A stretch of DNA of 64,000 bases from CAVRUD01 sp963849635. Its GTDB lineage: Bacteria > Chloroflexota > Chloroflexia > Thermomicrobiales > UBA6265. The translations under genes and the position numbers were made by a program. The notes below the pieces were generated by a model. It saw nothing but the letters and a program-made list of their open reading frames with translations, did no database searches and was not told the DNA's origin. Position 1 is the first letter of the stretch. Each line of letters opens with the position of its first letter. Positions 27,483 through 37,691 of this stretch are shown here, piece after piece. The DNA lies in the NCBI GenBank assembly GCA_963849635.1, contig CAWKIA010000041.1, forward strand, positions 1-64,000. Reading direction: 5' to 3'.

Positions 27483-28130
27483 TTAGTGGAAGACCGGCGG
27501 CCCTTGGAGCGGGTCCTGCACGTACTGGCCCAGGCGCAGTGACCGCAAGATCTCGTCCCAGGCCGGGAGCGCCCGCTCCGTGTCGTCCAGCCAGAAATCC
27601 AAGGTGATGAGGGCCTGGACGTTGGAACCGTGGGCGAGGCAGGCGCGGGTGCGGGCCTCTCGATTCTCATTGGTGTCGATGAACAGCGTATCGTTCCAGG
27701 CGATCGTCAGCCCGGACCGTTTGATCAAGACCGGATCCGCTTGCGAGAGCGTGCGCCGTCCTTCGGTGGGCTCAGTGCCGCCGAGGGCTCCGGCGAGGAC
27801 GATGTCGAGCTGGACGCCCGACCAATCGATGGCGGGGTTGAGTTGGTGGACCGAGACCTGGAATCGAATGTCGTCGTCTGGCTCGGGTCTGTCAAACATG
27901 GTGAAGTGCGCCCCACCCGGGTCCTCGACCTCTGAGACGACCCAGGTTTTGGGCACATCGAACCGGACGGCGCCCCGGTTCAGAACGACCACCTGGTAGC
28001 CAGGCTTGCAGCGCCAACCGTGGTCCCGGTTGAGCCGATGTTCGCTCTTTTGCCGTCTCTGCTTGCCCGCCACGGAGGTGCTCCTCTTGCGCGGTTGAGT
28101 CGATCCGAATGGAGTGTATCGCGCAGGCAT
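27483..28130 (-). CDS. Hypothetical protein
   Basis: About 215 residues. A basic N-terminus (STSVAGKQRRQKSEHRLNRD) leads into a domain with GAVRFDVPKTWVVSEVEDPG, LNPAIDWSGVQLDI and IAWNDTLFIDTNENREAR, ending in ALPAWDEILRSLRLGQYV. The FDVPKTWV and late DEILRSLRLG features recall small DUF1795-like lipoprotein or stress domains, but no signal peptide is present and I do not assign a family. ATG at 28130 is preferred; a GTG at 28148 is possible. Confidence 0.6.
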   Translation of the reverse strand: MPARYTPFGSTQPRKRSTSVAGKQRRQKSEHRLNRDHGWRCKPGYQVVVLNRGAVRFDVPKTWVVSEVEDPGGAHFTMFDRPEPDDDIRFQVSVHQLNPAIDWSGVQLDIVLAGALGGTEPTEGRRTLSQADPVLIKRSGLTIAWNDTLFIDTNENREARTRACLAHGSNVQALITLDFWLDDTERALPAWDEILRSLRLGQYVQDPLQGPPVFH

Positions 28131-28411
28131 AGTCCTCCGCACCGACACGAGGTAGTCACTTGCGGGTCAATCCTGCGTTTGACGATTGGCGAACTCATTC
28201 CCCTTGCAGGCTCAATGGCTCTTCTTTGCGGTGTCGGGAGGACGGGGCGGCAGCGCTCCCTGGTCCGTGCGGACACATGACCTTGCAGGAGGTACTAGGA
28301 CTTCCTCGGTGGATGACTTGGCTACGTCGGCCTCATGACCTGATACGTCTAGCGCACGATGTAAGGAGAGCCATTACTCGTTGACGCCGGTGACTGTCCT
28401 CAATCGACGAG

Positions 28412-29284
28412 CTATGGCTCTCTTGCGCGTACCGCGATCTTGCCGTTTTCGACCCGCACGTCGTACACCGCTTGCGGCGTCGTGGCCGGGCCGTGGACGA
28501 CGGCGCCGTCGCGCAGGCAGAAGACCGATGTATGCCAGGGGCAGGTGACGGTGTCGCCGTCGAAGGCGCCCTCGTCGAGCGGGCCGCCCAGGTGGGAGCA
28601 GGTCGGGGAGAGGGCCAGGACTTCGCCGTCGAGGCGGTAGAGCATGACCGGTGTGCCGTCAATGTCGACGCGTTTGGCGGTCTTCTCGGGGAGATCACCG
28701 TCCTCCAGGACATCGGTCCACTTGTCGGGCCCCTGCTCGAAGGCGGTGCGGTTGACGCCGATGCCTAAATCGTAGGCGAGGTCGCCGCCGAGCCAGGAGG
28801 AGACGTTGACGAGGCCAAACCCCGCCGCCGCCAGGGTCACGCCGGAGCCCCGATTACCGCGCCGGCGCTGGACGTAGGAGGCGCCATAGCAGAAGGTAGC
28901 GGCGACGTTCAGGGTGGCGTGCAGGGTGCCAAGGCGGCGAGCCTGTTCCAGGTTCTGGAGGTCCTGCCATTGGGCCGCGCCAGTCGCGGCGGCGGCACCG
29001 GCACCGACCAGACCGATCAGGAGGGTGGTGTCGGCCGCGGCTTCTTCGCCGATCGCGTCCAGGGCGATCGACGCCGTCCACATGCCCGCTGGGACGACAA
29101 CGACGGCCGGGTGGAGCGGGTGCCCGAGCCAGACGCCGTACAGCACATCCCTCAGCCCTCGCGGCGATTTCTGGCCGAGCCAGGGATCGAATGCCGCGTG
29201 CAACTTGGCGGCGATCGGGTCTAGCCACGGCATCTTCGCTACCATGCGTTGAGACAGTCTCGTCGGGAGTGTGCTTTGCGGCAT
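28412..29284 (-). CDS. Rieske [2Fe-2S] protein with DUF2231 membrane domain
   Basis: A 290-residue protein. The N-terminal part is a DUF2231-type membrane region (GVWLGHPLHPAVVVVPAGMW, then TTLLIGLVGAGAAAATGAAQ) with about four spans. The C-terminal Rieske domain carries both ligand boxes, CSHLGG and CPWHTS, giving two Cys and two His for the 2Fe-2S cluster. It probably passes electrons at the membrane; the partner is unknown. ATG at 29284 is preferred to one at 29320. It is divergent from aconitase. Confidence 0.88.
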   Translation of the reverse strand: MPQSTLPTRLSQRMVAKMPWLDPIAAKLHAAFDPWLGQKSPRGLRDVLYGVWLGHPLHPAVVVVPAGMWTASIALDAIGEEAAADTTLLIGLVGAGAAAATGAAQWQDLQNLEQARRLGTLHATLNVAATFCYGASYVQRRRGNRGSGVTLAAAGFGLVNVSSWLGGDLAYDLGIGVNRTAFEQGPDKWTDVLEDGDLPEKTAKRVDIDGTPVMLYRLDGEVLALSPTCSHLGGPLDEGAFDGDTVTCPWHTSVFCLRDGAVVHGPATTPQAVYDVRVENGKIAVRAREP

Positions 29285-29592
29285 TGGTCTACTCCTCGTT
29301 CGCTTCGCCCCAGCCCCCACGGCCGTTCGAGCGTATCCATACTGCTATTGCAACTTCTGGACCTACCCTAAGGCTGGTTCTCGGCTACTCCACCATGCCT
29401 AAATCCGACTGGGGGCGAGCGGCCAGACTCGCGTCGGTCTCGCCCGCGCGTGAGCAAGTTGCCATACACTTACGGGCGATTCGACCGGGATGGTGCGCCC
29501 GCACCGTCTCGATTTCCTGGCGGCTCTCCGATCGTGACGTTGCCGCGCCCGTCGGTTCCGCCCCACGCCCTGATGGGGCAGTGCAGGTTGTC
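29285..29592. other. Divergent intergenic region (Rieske gene / aconitase)
   Basis: 308 bases between two divergent starts. No gene and no obvious palindromic operator were found. It must hold both promoters, but I cannot pick them with confidence. Confidence 0.4.
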
Positions 29593-32467
29593 ATGGATAC
29601 CGCCGTTACGGCCCGTCAAGACCCGTTCAGTGCCCGCTCCACGCTCACGACCGCGTTGGGCAGCACCTACGCCTACTACAGGATCGCGGCGCTGGAAGAG
29701 CAGGGGCTGACCCAACTCGAACGCCTCCCATTTACCATCCGCATCCTCCTCGAGAACGCCCTGCGCAACGCCGGCAATGAGTTCGTCGACGAGAGCGATG
29801 TCAAGGCGCTGGCCGGTTGGCGTCCCGCCCGGATCAGTGGGCAACCCGCCGGCGGGGACGATGGCGTGGAACTGCCCTTCCTGCCCGCCAGGGTGGTGTT
29901 GCAGGACTTCACCGGGGTGCCCTGTGTTGTCGATCTGGCGGCGATGCGGGCGGCTGTCGCTCGTCTCGGGGGCGATGTCACCCGGATCAACCCGCTCGTT
30001 CCGGCCGATCTCGTCATCGATCACTCGGTTCAGGTCGATGGGTTTGGCACGCAGATCGCCTTTGCCCGCAACGTTGATCTGGAGTACGAGCGCAACCACG
30101 AGCGGTACGCACTGCTCCGCTGGGCGCAGCAGTCGTTCCAGAATTTCCGCGTGGTTCCGCCCGGGACGGGTATCGTCCATCAGGTCAACCTGGAGTACCT
30201 GGCTAGTGTGGTGACAACCCGGGCTTCCGGCAACGAGATCGTCGCCTACCCGGACACTCTCGTCGGGACGGACAGCCACACGACGATGATCAACGGCCTG
30301 GGCGTGCTCGGCTGGGGCGTCGGCGGGATCGAGGCCGAGGCGGTTCTCTTGGGCCAGCCGCTCTACCAACTGACCCCCGAGGTGATCGGCGTCAAGCTTG
30401 TCGGGAGCCTGCGCGAGGGCGCGACCGCGACCGACCTGGTTCTGACCGTGACCGAGATGCTGCGCAAGTACGGAGTCGTCGGCCGGTTTGTCGAATTCTG
30501 CGGCGCGGGCCTGAGCAACCTGACGCTGGCGGACCGGGCGACGATTGCCAACATGGCCCCGGAGTACGGCGCCACGGCGGCGCTCTTCCCGGTCGACGCC
30601 GAGACGCTGCGCTACCTGACTCTGACCGGGCGGACCGACGAGCAGGTCGATCTGGTCGAGAAATACGCCCAGTGCCAGAGCCTGTTCCGGACGGACGACA
30701 CGCCCGATCCGGAGTTCGACGATCTGCTCGAATTGGATCTCAAGACAGTCCGCCCGAGTGTTGCGGGGCCGCGGCGCCCACAGGACCGCGTCCTTCTTGG
30801 CGATGTGCGCAAGGTCTTCCGAACGGCCTACAAGACGACCTTCGGCGAGCACGCCGATATCATCGACGAGCCGATCGAGATCGAGCGGCTCGAAGATGAA
30901 GGTGGCATCACCTCCGAAGATGTTGAAGCGGCGACTGCTGCTGCCCATGCCGGCGGGATGGCGGCCGCGGCCAGACCGGTCCGGTTCGGTACGGTGACCG
31001 TCGATTGCAATGGCGTGCAGACGCAGATGCACCACGGGTCGGTCGCAATCGCATCAATCACATCGTGCACGAACACGTCCAACCCATCGGTGATGATCGG
31101 GGCGGGGCTGCTGGCGAAGAAGGCGATCGAGCGTGGCCTGCGGGTCGCGCCTTCGGTCAAGACTAGCCTGGCGCCGGGTTCACAGGTGGTCACGTCTTAC
31201 CTTGAGAAGGCGGACCTCCTGCCTTACCTCGAAGGACTGGGGTTCCACGTCGTCGGCTATGGGTGCACGACCTGCATCGGCAACAGCGGGCCGCTGATCC
31301 CGTCGGTGGCGGCGACGGTCGAGGAGAACGAGTTGATCGTTGCCTCGGTCCTCTCCGGCAATCGCAATTTTGAAGGTCGGATTCACCCTCAAATCCGCGC
31401 GAGCTTCCTGGCATCCCCGCCGCTGGTGGTTGCCTACGCGCTGGCGGGCACGGTCGACATCAATCTGAACCGCGATCCGCTCGGTACCGATCCCAACGGT
31501 GATCCCGTCTACCTGAAGGATATCTGGCCGTCTCAGAAGGAAGTGCGCGAGGCGATGGCAAACGCCCTCGATCCGGCGCTCTTCCGCGAGGGGTACAAGA
31601 CGGTCTTCGCGGGAGATGAGCGCTGGCAACATCTGCCGGTCCCGGAAGGCAACCTGTACGAGTGGGAGGAGACCTCAACCTACGTCCAGGAGCCGCCGTT
31701 CTTCCAGAACCTGTCGCCGGAACCTGAGCCGCTATCGAATATTGCCGACGCTCGGGTGCTGGTCATGGTAGGCGACTCAGTGACGACCGATCACATCTCA
31801 CCGGCGGGCTCGATCGGCAAGTCCAGTCCGGCGGGCGAATACTTGATCGAGCAGGGCGTGAAGCCCCACGAGTTCAATTCGTACGGATCGCGTCGCGGCA
31901 ACCACGAAGTCATGATCCGGGGCACGTTCGGCAATATCCGCCTCCGCAATCAACTTGTCCCCGAGCGCGAAGGTTTCTGGACTAACTACCTCCCGACCGG
32001 CGAAGAGATCACCATTTACGACGCTTCCCTACGCTACCAGGAGAGCGGGGATCCCGCTGGTGATCCTGGCGGGCAAGGAGTACGGGACGGGATCATCGCG
32101 CGACTGGGCGGCGAAGGGCACCCTGCTGCTCGGTGTCAAAGCCGTGCTCGCGGAGAGCTACGAGCGGATCCACCGCTCCAACCTGGTCGGGATGGGCGTA
32201 CTGCCCTTGCAGTACCTGCCGGGCGAGAGCGCAGCCAGTCACGGCCTGACGGGCCGCGAGACCTTCAGCATCGACGGCATCGCCAGCGGGCTGAAACCGA
32301 GGGCGAAGGTCACCGTCGATGTCACCCGCGAGGACGGTTCTACCTTCGAGATCACCGCCATCGCCCGGATCGATAGCCCGGTGGAGGTGCGCTACTACGA
32401 GAACGGCGGCATCCTGCCGACGGTGCTTCGCCGGTTGCTGGGTACATCGGAGCAGGCTGAGGCGTAG
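29593..32467 (+). CDS. acnA: Aconitate hydratase AcnA, frameshifted in a G run
   Basis: About 957 residues, the AcnA/IRP length. It interconverts citrate and isocitrate in the TCA cycle in the cytoplasm. The 4Fe-4S ligands are visible as the Cys of ITSCTNTSNPSVM and the two Cys of YGCTTCIGNSGP. Other landmarks are TDSHTTMINGLGVLGWGVGG and GDSVTTDHISPAGSI. The frame breaks at the GGGG of 32047-32050, after RYQESG; one base over it resumes as IPLVILAGKEYGTGSSRDWA, the swivel domain, to the stop at 32467. The indel is most likely a homopolymer error. It is followed on the same strand by a GMC oxidoreductase after a repeat. Confidence 0.93.
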
Positions 32468-32478
32468 CGCCTGAAGAG

Positions 32479-32610
32479 GACCTCACCCCCTACCCCCTCT
32501 CCTCTCTGGAGGAGAGGGGCCGTTGCCAACACCAAGCCAAATTGACACGGCGCTGCCAGACGCCCCTCTCCACCGCAGTGGGTAGGGGAGAGGGGGTAGG
32601 GGGTGAGGTC
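32479..32610. repeat. GACCTCACCCCCTACCCCC inverted-repeat element
   Basis: Perfect 24-base terminal arms at 32479-32502 and 32587-32610, with inner CTCTCCTC/GAGGAGAG hairpins. The same ends occur at 4881-4930 and, as a single right end, at 60166-60204. It is non-coding and MITE-like. Confidence 0.8.
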
Positions 32611-32658
32611 GTTTTGACGATATCGAGCGCTCGACCACGCGTCACGCTGCCCGCGCAC

Positions 32659-34161
32659 ATGAGCACGATCGTTGTTGGCGGTGGCAGCGCCGGGGCAGCC
32701 GTGGCCGGCATCCTGGCCGAGCGGGGCGAGCAGGTGCTGCTTTTGGAGGCAGGGCCGGATTACGGGGCGTACTCCGCGGGAGGGTGGCCAGCGGATCTCT
32801 GCGATGCGGGAACCCTGGCTCGCTCGCACGATTGGGGCTTTCACAGCGAGGAGACCTATCCGGATCGCCGGATACCGTTCGAGCGGGCGCGTGTGCTGGG
32901 TGGGTGTTCGTCCCACAACGGGTGTGCCGCCATCTGGGGGCATCGGGCCGACTACGACGCCTGGGCGGCGGCGGGGAATCCGGGTTGGGCGACGGACGAC
33001 CTACTCCCCGTCTTTCAGGAGGTCTCCGAGCGGTTGCGGGTACGGATTCCGGATCAGGCCGAGTTGACCCCGTTCCAGGCCGCCTGGCTGGATGCGGCCC
33101 CGGCGGCCGGGATACCGCGGGTTCGCGATCTCAACGACCTGGACGAACCGGTGGGGATGGCGCCCAGCCCGGTGAACATCTCCGGGGCGATCCGCTGGAA
33201 CACTGCCTTCGCCTACCTCGATCCCGTGCGGGACCGGGACAATCTGGTCATCGCGGGCGACATGCTGGTCGATCGGGTGCTGGTCGATCGTGATCGAGTC
33301 GCGGGTGTCGTCGTGGTTGGACTGGACGGGCCTGAGGTGGTCCGGGCGGATCGCGTCGTGCTGGCGGCGGGGACGTACGGCTCGCCGGCAATCCTGTTGC
33401 GGTCTGGGGTCGGCGATCCGGATGAGCTCCGGAAGGCTGGGGTAGATGCCCGGCACAGGCTGCCGGGAGTTGGCCGCAACCTCCACGATCACCCGAGCGC
33501 GGCAGTGACGTTTGCCGGGACGCCTGAGTTGATCGCGGAGATGACGACGTTTGCGGCGGCCAACTGGTCGCCGGAGGAGCAAACGATCGCCAAGGCGCGT
33601 TCCAGTTCATGCCAGGAGGCGTTCGACCTCCATCTCTACCCGGTCGGAGGGCCAGACGCGGATGCCGAGGACGGGTGGTCCTGGGCGATCCACGTTGCCT
33701 GCATGACGCCCCGCTCGCGGGGCAGCTTGACCTTGCGCTCGGCCGATCCGGCTGATACGCCCCGAATCGATCATCGCTATCTGACCGATCTCGACGGGGC
33801 CGACCGGCGGGTACTCGTCGATGGTGTGACGATGGCCCGCGAGATGGCGGGGCAACCAGGCATCCGCGATCTGCTCGGCCGGGAGACGGCGCCGGGCGGG
33901 ACGGTGGACTCGTCGGGCGAGATCGAGCGGTATATCGATCAAACGGGAGCGCACTATTACCACCCGGTCGGGACCTGCAAGATGGGGCCGGACTCCGATC
34001 CGGAGGCGGTGGTCGATGCCCGTGGCCGGGTCCATGGTCTGGACAACCTCTTCGTGGCGGATTCGGCGATCATGCCGGTTGTCCCCCGGGCGAACACGAA
34101 TGTGCCGGCGGTCGTGGTTGGCGCTCGGGTTGCCGGATGGCTGGCCGGGGAGTCGGGCTGA
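32659..34161 (+). CDS. GMC family FAD-dependent oxidoreductase
   Basis: A 500-residue glucose-methanol-choline oxidoreductase. FAD-binding VVGGGSAGAAVAGILAE at residues 5-21 and LLLEAG; GMC signature region ARVLGGCSSHNGCAAIWGHR; C-terminal catalytic His in YYHPVGTCKMG and the conserved Asn in VPRANTNVPAVVVG. It oxidises an alcohol, and the substrate cannot be read. ATG at 32659 is preferred, since the upstream ATG at 32542 lies in the repeat. The FMN reductase downstream may share its transcript. Confidence 0.9.
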   Translation: MSTIVVGGGSAGAAVAGILAERGEQVLLLEAGPDYGAYSAGGWPADLCDAGTLARSHDWGFHSEETYPDRRIPFERARVLGGCSSHNGCAAIWGHRADYDAWAAAGNPGWATDDLLPVFQEVSERLRVRIPDQAELTPFQAAWLDAAPAAGIPRVRDLNDLDEPVGMAPSPVNISGAIRWNTAFAYLDPVRDRDNLVIAGDMLVDRVLVDRDRVAGVVVVGLDGPEVVRADRVVLAAGTYGSPAILLRSGVGDPDELRKAGVDARHRLPGVGRNLHDHPSAAVTFAGTPELIAEMTTFAAANWSPEEQTIAKARSSSCQEAFDLHLYPVGGPDADAEDGWSWAIHVACMTPRSRGSLTLRSADPADTPRIDHRYLTDLDGADRRVLVDGVTMAREMAGQPGIRDLLGRETAPGGTVDSSGEIERYIDQTGAHYYHPVGTCKMGPDSDPEAVVDARGRVHGLDNLFVADSAIMPVVPRANTNVPAVVVGARVAGWLAGESG

Positions 34162-34216
34162 GATCGAGTCGGTATCCGTTTGATCGTTTGGCACGCCGAG
34201 AAGAGGAGCGGATACG

Positions 34217-34789
34217 GTGACGGAGGAGGGTGTGTCAACGATCCGGGTCGCGGGGCTGGTCGGGAGCCTGCGCCAGAGGTCATACAACCGGGCGCTGCTG
34301 CGCGCGGCGATGGCATTGCAACCGGGCGGGATGGAGATCGTCGATGTCGACCTGCGCTCCCTACCCCACTATGACGACGATCATGAGCAGGCGGGCGAGA
34401 GCGATGATATCCGGACGTTCAAGGATCACATCGCCACCGCCGACGCACTGCTCTTCGTCACGCCGGAGTACAACTACTCGATTCCCGGCATCTTGAAGGA
34501 CGCGCTCGACTGGGGCAGCCGGCCCAGCGGTAAAGGGCCGATGCGGCAGAAACCGGTGGCGATCATGGGCTGCGCGACTGGGATGGTCGGTACCCGCCGC
34601 GCCCAGCTTCACCTACGTTCGATCTGCACGGCGCTCGACCTGTGGGACATGAAGAAGCCCGAGATCACGGTCGCCGGCGCGGCATCAAAGTTCGATTTGG
34701 AGGGCGTCCTCACCGACGAGGAGACCCGGGACCAATTGAACGTTTTTCTGGAGGCGTTCACGGTCTGGATCAACCGGTTTCGATCTTAG
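34217..34789 (+). CDS. NADPH-dependent FMN reductase (flavodoxin-like quinone reductase)
   Basis: A 190-residue flavodoxin-fold reductase. The phosphate-binding loop GSLRQRSYNRAL lies near residue 17, and the family motif TPEYNYSIPGILKDALDWGS near residue 82. Such enzymes reduce FMN, quinones, azo dyes or chromate with NADPH. The start is GTG at 34217. It follows the GMC oxidoreductase by 55 bases on the same strand. Confidence 0.9.
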   Translation: MTEEGVSTIRVAGLVGSLRQRSYNRALLRAAMALQPGGMEIVDVDLRSLPHYDDDHEQAGESDDIRTFKDHIATADALLFVTPEYNYSIPGILKDALDWGSRPSGKGPMRQKPVAIMGCATGMVGTRRAQLHLRSICTALDLWDMKKPEITVAGAASKFDLEGVLTDEETRDQLNVFLEAFTVWINRFRS

Positions 34790-34868
34790 CGCTCGGTCTC
34801 AGCGATGCGTAGGCTCCGACCCAGCCTGGACATCACTCACCGCGGTTGATGCGACGTCGTCAGTTGGG

Positions 34869-35561
34869 TTACTCGTTCACGCAGGTGTTGCCGAAGCTCG
34901 GGTTCAGGAGCCCGACCTCGTTGTCCGTGTTGCCACAGACGTTGAGTGGAACGCGAATGGGGGGCTGCACGTCGTCGACAAAGAGATGACCATTGCCAAA
35001 CGTGACGGTTGCCGCCGGGGCCGCGAGCGGTGTGGCCACCGCGGCTATCTTTCCGTCCTCGACGCTCAGTACAGTCACGTGATACGTCACGCTTCCCGAG
35101 GCCGTGTCGAATTCAGCAGAGCGCAATTCCACCACGACCAGCCCGTCAGCTCCGTCGGCGAGGGGAGCAACCAGGGTGGCATTGAGCGGATCAGCCTCCT
35201 GGCTCGAAACGGCCTGCACGAAGTCCGGTGTCGGAACGGTTGCCACGATCCGGTTGGGCCGATCGGTAAAGGCGAGTACCGCCGGATCGACGTCCGCCAG
35301 GGTAAGGGTGTATGTAGCGTCAGCCGAATCAGGGCGAAGCGTGGCCGCGTCGAAGGCTTGGACCATCAGCCAGGATAGTCCGGACTCGGCCGTGGGGGTG
35401 GCTTGCTGGGCTTGGGCGGAGCTAACGCTGGCCGCGGAGAGGACGAGTACCGCGACCAAGAGTCCAAAAAACTGCGTCCCTCCTGCGACCGGGCGGGCGC
35501 GGCGCGGGCGCCGACGAGCAACGAAGAGCTTAGCGACGATGTCGAATTGCAATGGGTTCAC
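34869..35561 (-). CDS. Exported paralog P1 of the cysteine-rich array, tail reduced
   Basis: About 230 residues. The leader starts FDIVAKLFVARRRPRRARP and has a long hydrophobic span (FGLLVAVLVLSAASVSSAQA). The mature part matches the array domain in weakened form: AFTDRPNRIVATVPTPDFVQ, NATLVAPL, VVVELRSAEFD, TYHVTVL and GHLFVDD. Where the paralogs read IDDC this one reads VDDV, and only two Cys remain near the end (NVCGNTDNEVG, GNTCVNE). It is the most diverged copy and the last gene on the minus-strand run. GTG at 35561 has CAGGGGG upstream. Function unknown. Confidence 0.7.
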   Translation of the reverse strand: MNPLQFDIVAKLFVARRRPRRARPVAGGTQFFGLLVAVLVLSAASVSSAQAQQATPTAESGLSWLMVQAFDAATLRPDSADATYTLTLADVDPAVLAFTDRPNRIVATVPTPDFVQAVSSQEADPLNATLVAPLADGADGLVVVELRSAEFDTASGSVTYHVTVLSVEDGKIAAVATPLAAPAATVTFGNGHLFVDDVQPPIRVPLNVCGNTDNEVGLLNPSFGNTCVNE

Positions 35562-35694
35562 GATGGCACCCCCTGTGACCGACGTGAACGGCATGGACAC
35601 GGCCGTCGATTCCGGCTCGCGCGGGGGTCGCTGGGTACCCGTTCTGACCGCGCAGGCTCGGTTCGGCATGAAGCCGCCGGCGTACCGGGGACGG

Positions 35695-36528
35695 TCACAT
35701 GCACTGGAATGCCCCGTACCGCGTGAACTGACATTGCCCGTTGCAGGCGGCGAACGCCTGGTTGCAGACGTCGTGCCAGTTCTGAGGATCGCACGCGTCG
35801 CAGCACCAGCTGTCCGAGTGCCAGCAGTACCCGAGCGTGAGGCTGCCGACAATGTCGCCTGCGGGGGTATTGCAGCGCAGGTTCCCGTCTGGGCAGTCGT
35901 CGATGAAAAGGCTGGCCGCCCCGAACTCGCGGGCGGCTTCGGCCGCGGTGATCGGTTGTTGCTCCAGGTTGAGATCGACTGCCGTCTCGTCGGCCAGCAC
36001 CTTCACCTCGTAGGTGGCTTTCCCGGTGGCCGGGTCGTAGGTCGGGTCGATCAGCTCGACCACCATGACGTCACCTGGTCCTTCGTCCCCCTCGGCGCCG
36101 GCGAAGACCAGGGCGGCGTTCGGCGGGTCGGCCGGGGTAAAGCCCAGGCCTGCCCCCGGTGTTGCCCCGTTCGAGCCGGCTCCGGTCCCCAGGAAACGCT
36201 CCGTGGGGAGCATGCCGACGATCCGCTCGGGCCGATCGGAGAAGTAGACGGTCTGGCCAGCCAGATGGTCCGCGGTCAGGGTCAATGTGCCATCCTCACC
36301 CGCCTTGGAGGATCTCTCCGGCGCCAAAGGTCTGCACGAAGAGGAAGCTGGTTTTGTCGGATTCAGTCGCCGGCGAGGCACCGGCGCGGCCGGCGTTGCC
36401 TCCTGCGCGACGGCCGAACCGAGCGCGGCGGCGGCAAGCCCGGCTCCGCCTGTCGCCAGTGCGGCGCGGCGGGAGAGCCGGCGCTGAGCAAAAAGACGGG
36501 AGATCGTATCGAAGTGGGAAGACTCCAC
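35695..36528 (-). CDS. Exported cysteine-rich paralog P2 (paired frameshifts)
   Basis: About 277 residues. Tat-like leader FDTISRLFAQRRLSRRAAL with AQEATPAA after the hydrophobic stretch. Core domain: TVYFSDRPERIVGMLPTERF, DPPNAALVF, VMVVELIDPTYDPATGKATY and FGAASLFIDDCPDG. The tail has about ten Cys (GYCWHSDSWCCDACDP, VCNQAFAACNGQCQF). Between about 36300 and 36385 the frame slips and returns, because the missing stretch FLFVQTFGAGE is found in another frame. GTG at 36528. Function unknown. Confidence 0.75.
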   Translation of the reverse strand: MESSHFDTISRLFAQRRLSRRAALATGGAGLAAAALGSAVAQEATPAAPVPRRRLNPTKPASSSCRPLAPERSSKAGEDGTLTLTADHLAGQTVYFSDRPERIVGMLPTERFLGTGAGSNGATPGAGLGFTPADPPNAALVFAGAEGDEGPGDVMVVELIDPTYDPATGKATYEVKVLADETAVDLNLEQQPITAAEAAREFGAASLFIDDCPDGNLRCNTPAGDIVGSLTLGYCWHSDSWCCDACDPQNWHDVCNQAFAACNGQCQFTRYGAFQCM

Positions 36529-36782
36529 AATGCACCGTCCTTTGGATAACCTCATTGACCATGCCAGTTGCATTTTTCGCCTGCCGTAGCGCACCGCCTA
36601 ACGGCAGGCAGGACGAACCAGCCGTGCGCGTCGCCCGCGAGACCTGTGGAGGTACGCAGCGGCGCCGGTCGTGGTCGGCGCAGCGGTGGTTGTTGTGGGA
36701 GCGACGGTCGTCGTGGTGGGCACTGCGTCGCAGCGCCCACCCGAGCAGACCAGGCCGTTGACTGACGGCACCGAGGCACGCG

Positions 36783-37628
36783 TTAGCAGAAAAGCCAGTC
36801 GGAAATCCCGCTACCCCAGTAGGGTTTACAATTCCTGGACGGGCAGGCATAGGACGATTGGTTGCACACTTCTGTCCAGTGATTGAACGTGGCGCACTTA
36901 TCTGGCGGGTTGTGGCCATACGGAATACAGGGCATGCATTGACCGTGGGTGTAGCACATGCCCGTTTGACCCGGCCAAATAGTTCTTGGAGCTATCGGTT
37001 TTCCCAATGCAGGCGATCTGCGTCATCCTCGCAATCGTCGATCAGCAGGTGGGCGGCGCCGAACGCCGGTGTGATCCCGCTGAGATCGTCTGGTGATTGC
37101 TGCAAGCCCAGGTCGAGACTGTCCTCCCACGCTTCCAGTCCCTTCACCTGGTAGGTCGCCGTGCGCGTCGACTCGTCGTAGGTCGGGGCGAACAGCTCCA
37201 GCACCGCCAGGTCGGTGTCACCGTCCCCGGTCTGGACGATCAACGCGGCGTTGGGCGGGTTGTCGGGCGAGAAGCCCAGCCCCTTGAGGAAATTCCTCCG
37301 TGGGCGTGACGCCGACCTCGCGCGACGGACGGTCGCCGAAATAGAGGGTCTGGCCAAGCCCGTTCTCCAGCGTCAGCGTGTGCAGGTCGTCGTCGGTGTT
37401 CGGCGTGATCGTGCCCGACTGGAACGATTGGACGAAGAGAAAGGTCGTCTTCTCAACCTCCCCAGACTCGGCCACAGGGGAAGCGGCTGGGGTTGCCTCT
37501 TGGGCAGTGACCCGGCTGCCGGCCACGGCGCTCACCGCGACGGCGGCGCCGCCCGCTATGGCATGGCGGCGCGAAAGTCGGCGCTCGGCAAAGAGTCGAG
37601 AGATGCGATCGAATCTGGTCGTGTCCAT
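36783..37628 (-). CDS. Exported cysteine-rich paralog P3 (two frameshifts)
   Basis: About 281 residues after repair. Leader FDRISRLFAERRLSRRHAI, then AQEATPAASPVAESG and FLFVQSFQSGTITP. One extra T in a TTT run near 37290 shifts the frame before FLKGLGFSPDNPPNAALIV; LAVLELFAPTYDESTRTATY and HLLIDDCEDD follow. A second indel near 37012 leads into a Cys-rich tail (MCYTHGQCMPCIPYGHN, CATFNHWTEVCNQ, ending DWLFC). It shares the CMPC-PYGH pattern with P6. Function unknown. Confidence 0.72.
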
Positions 37629-37691
37629 TCGAATCTGCTCCTTCAGACTATCTGTACGTAAGGTCGAGACGATGCAGCGAGGGGCCTAGCC

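Noticed and set aside
29470..31035. A 521-codon minus-strand frame
   Set aside because: Antisense of aconitase, which carries all catalytic cysteines.
29593..32467. Programmed frameshift in aconitase
   Set aside because: No slippery heptamer or downstream pseudoknot is apparent, and identical one-base breaks in many unrelated genes point to sequencing error.
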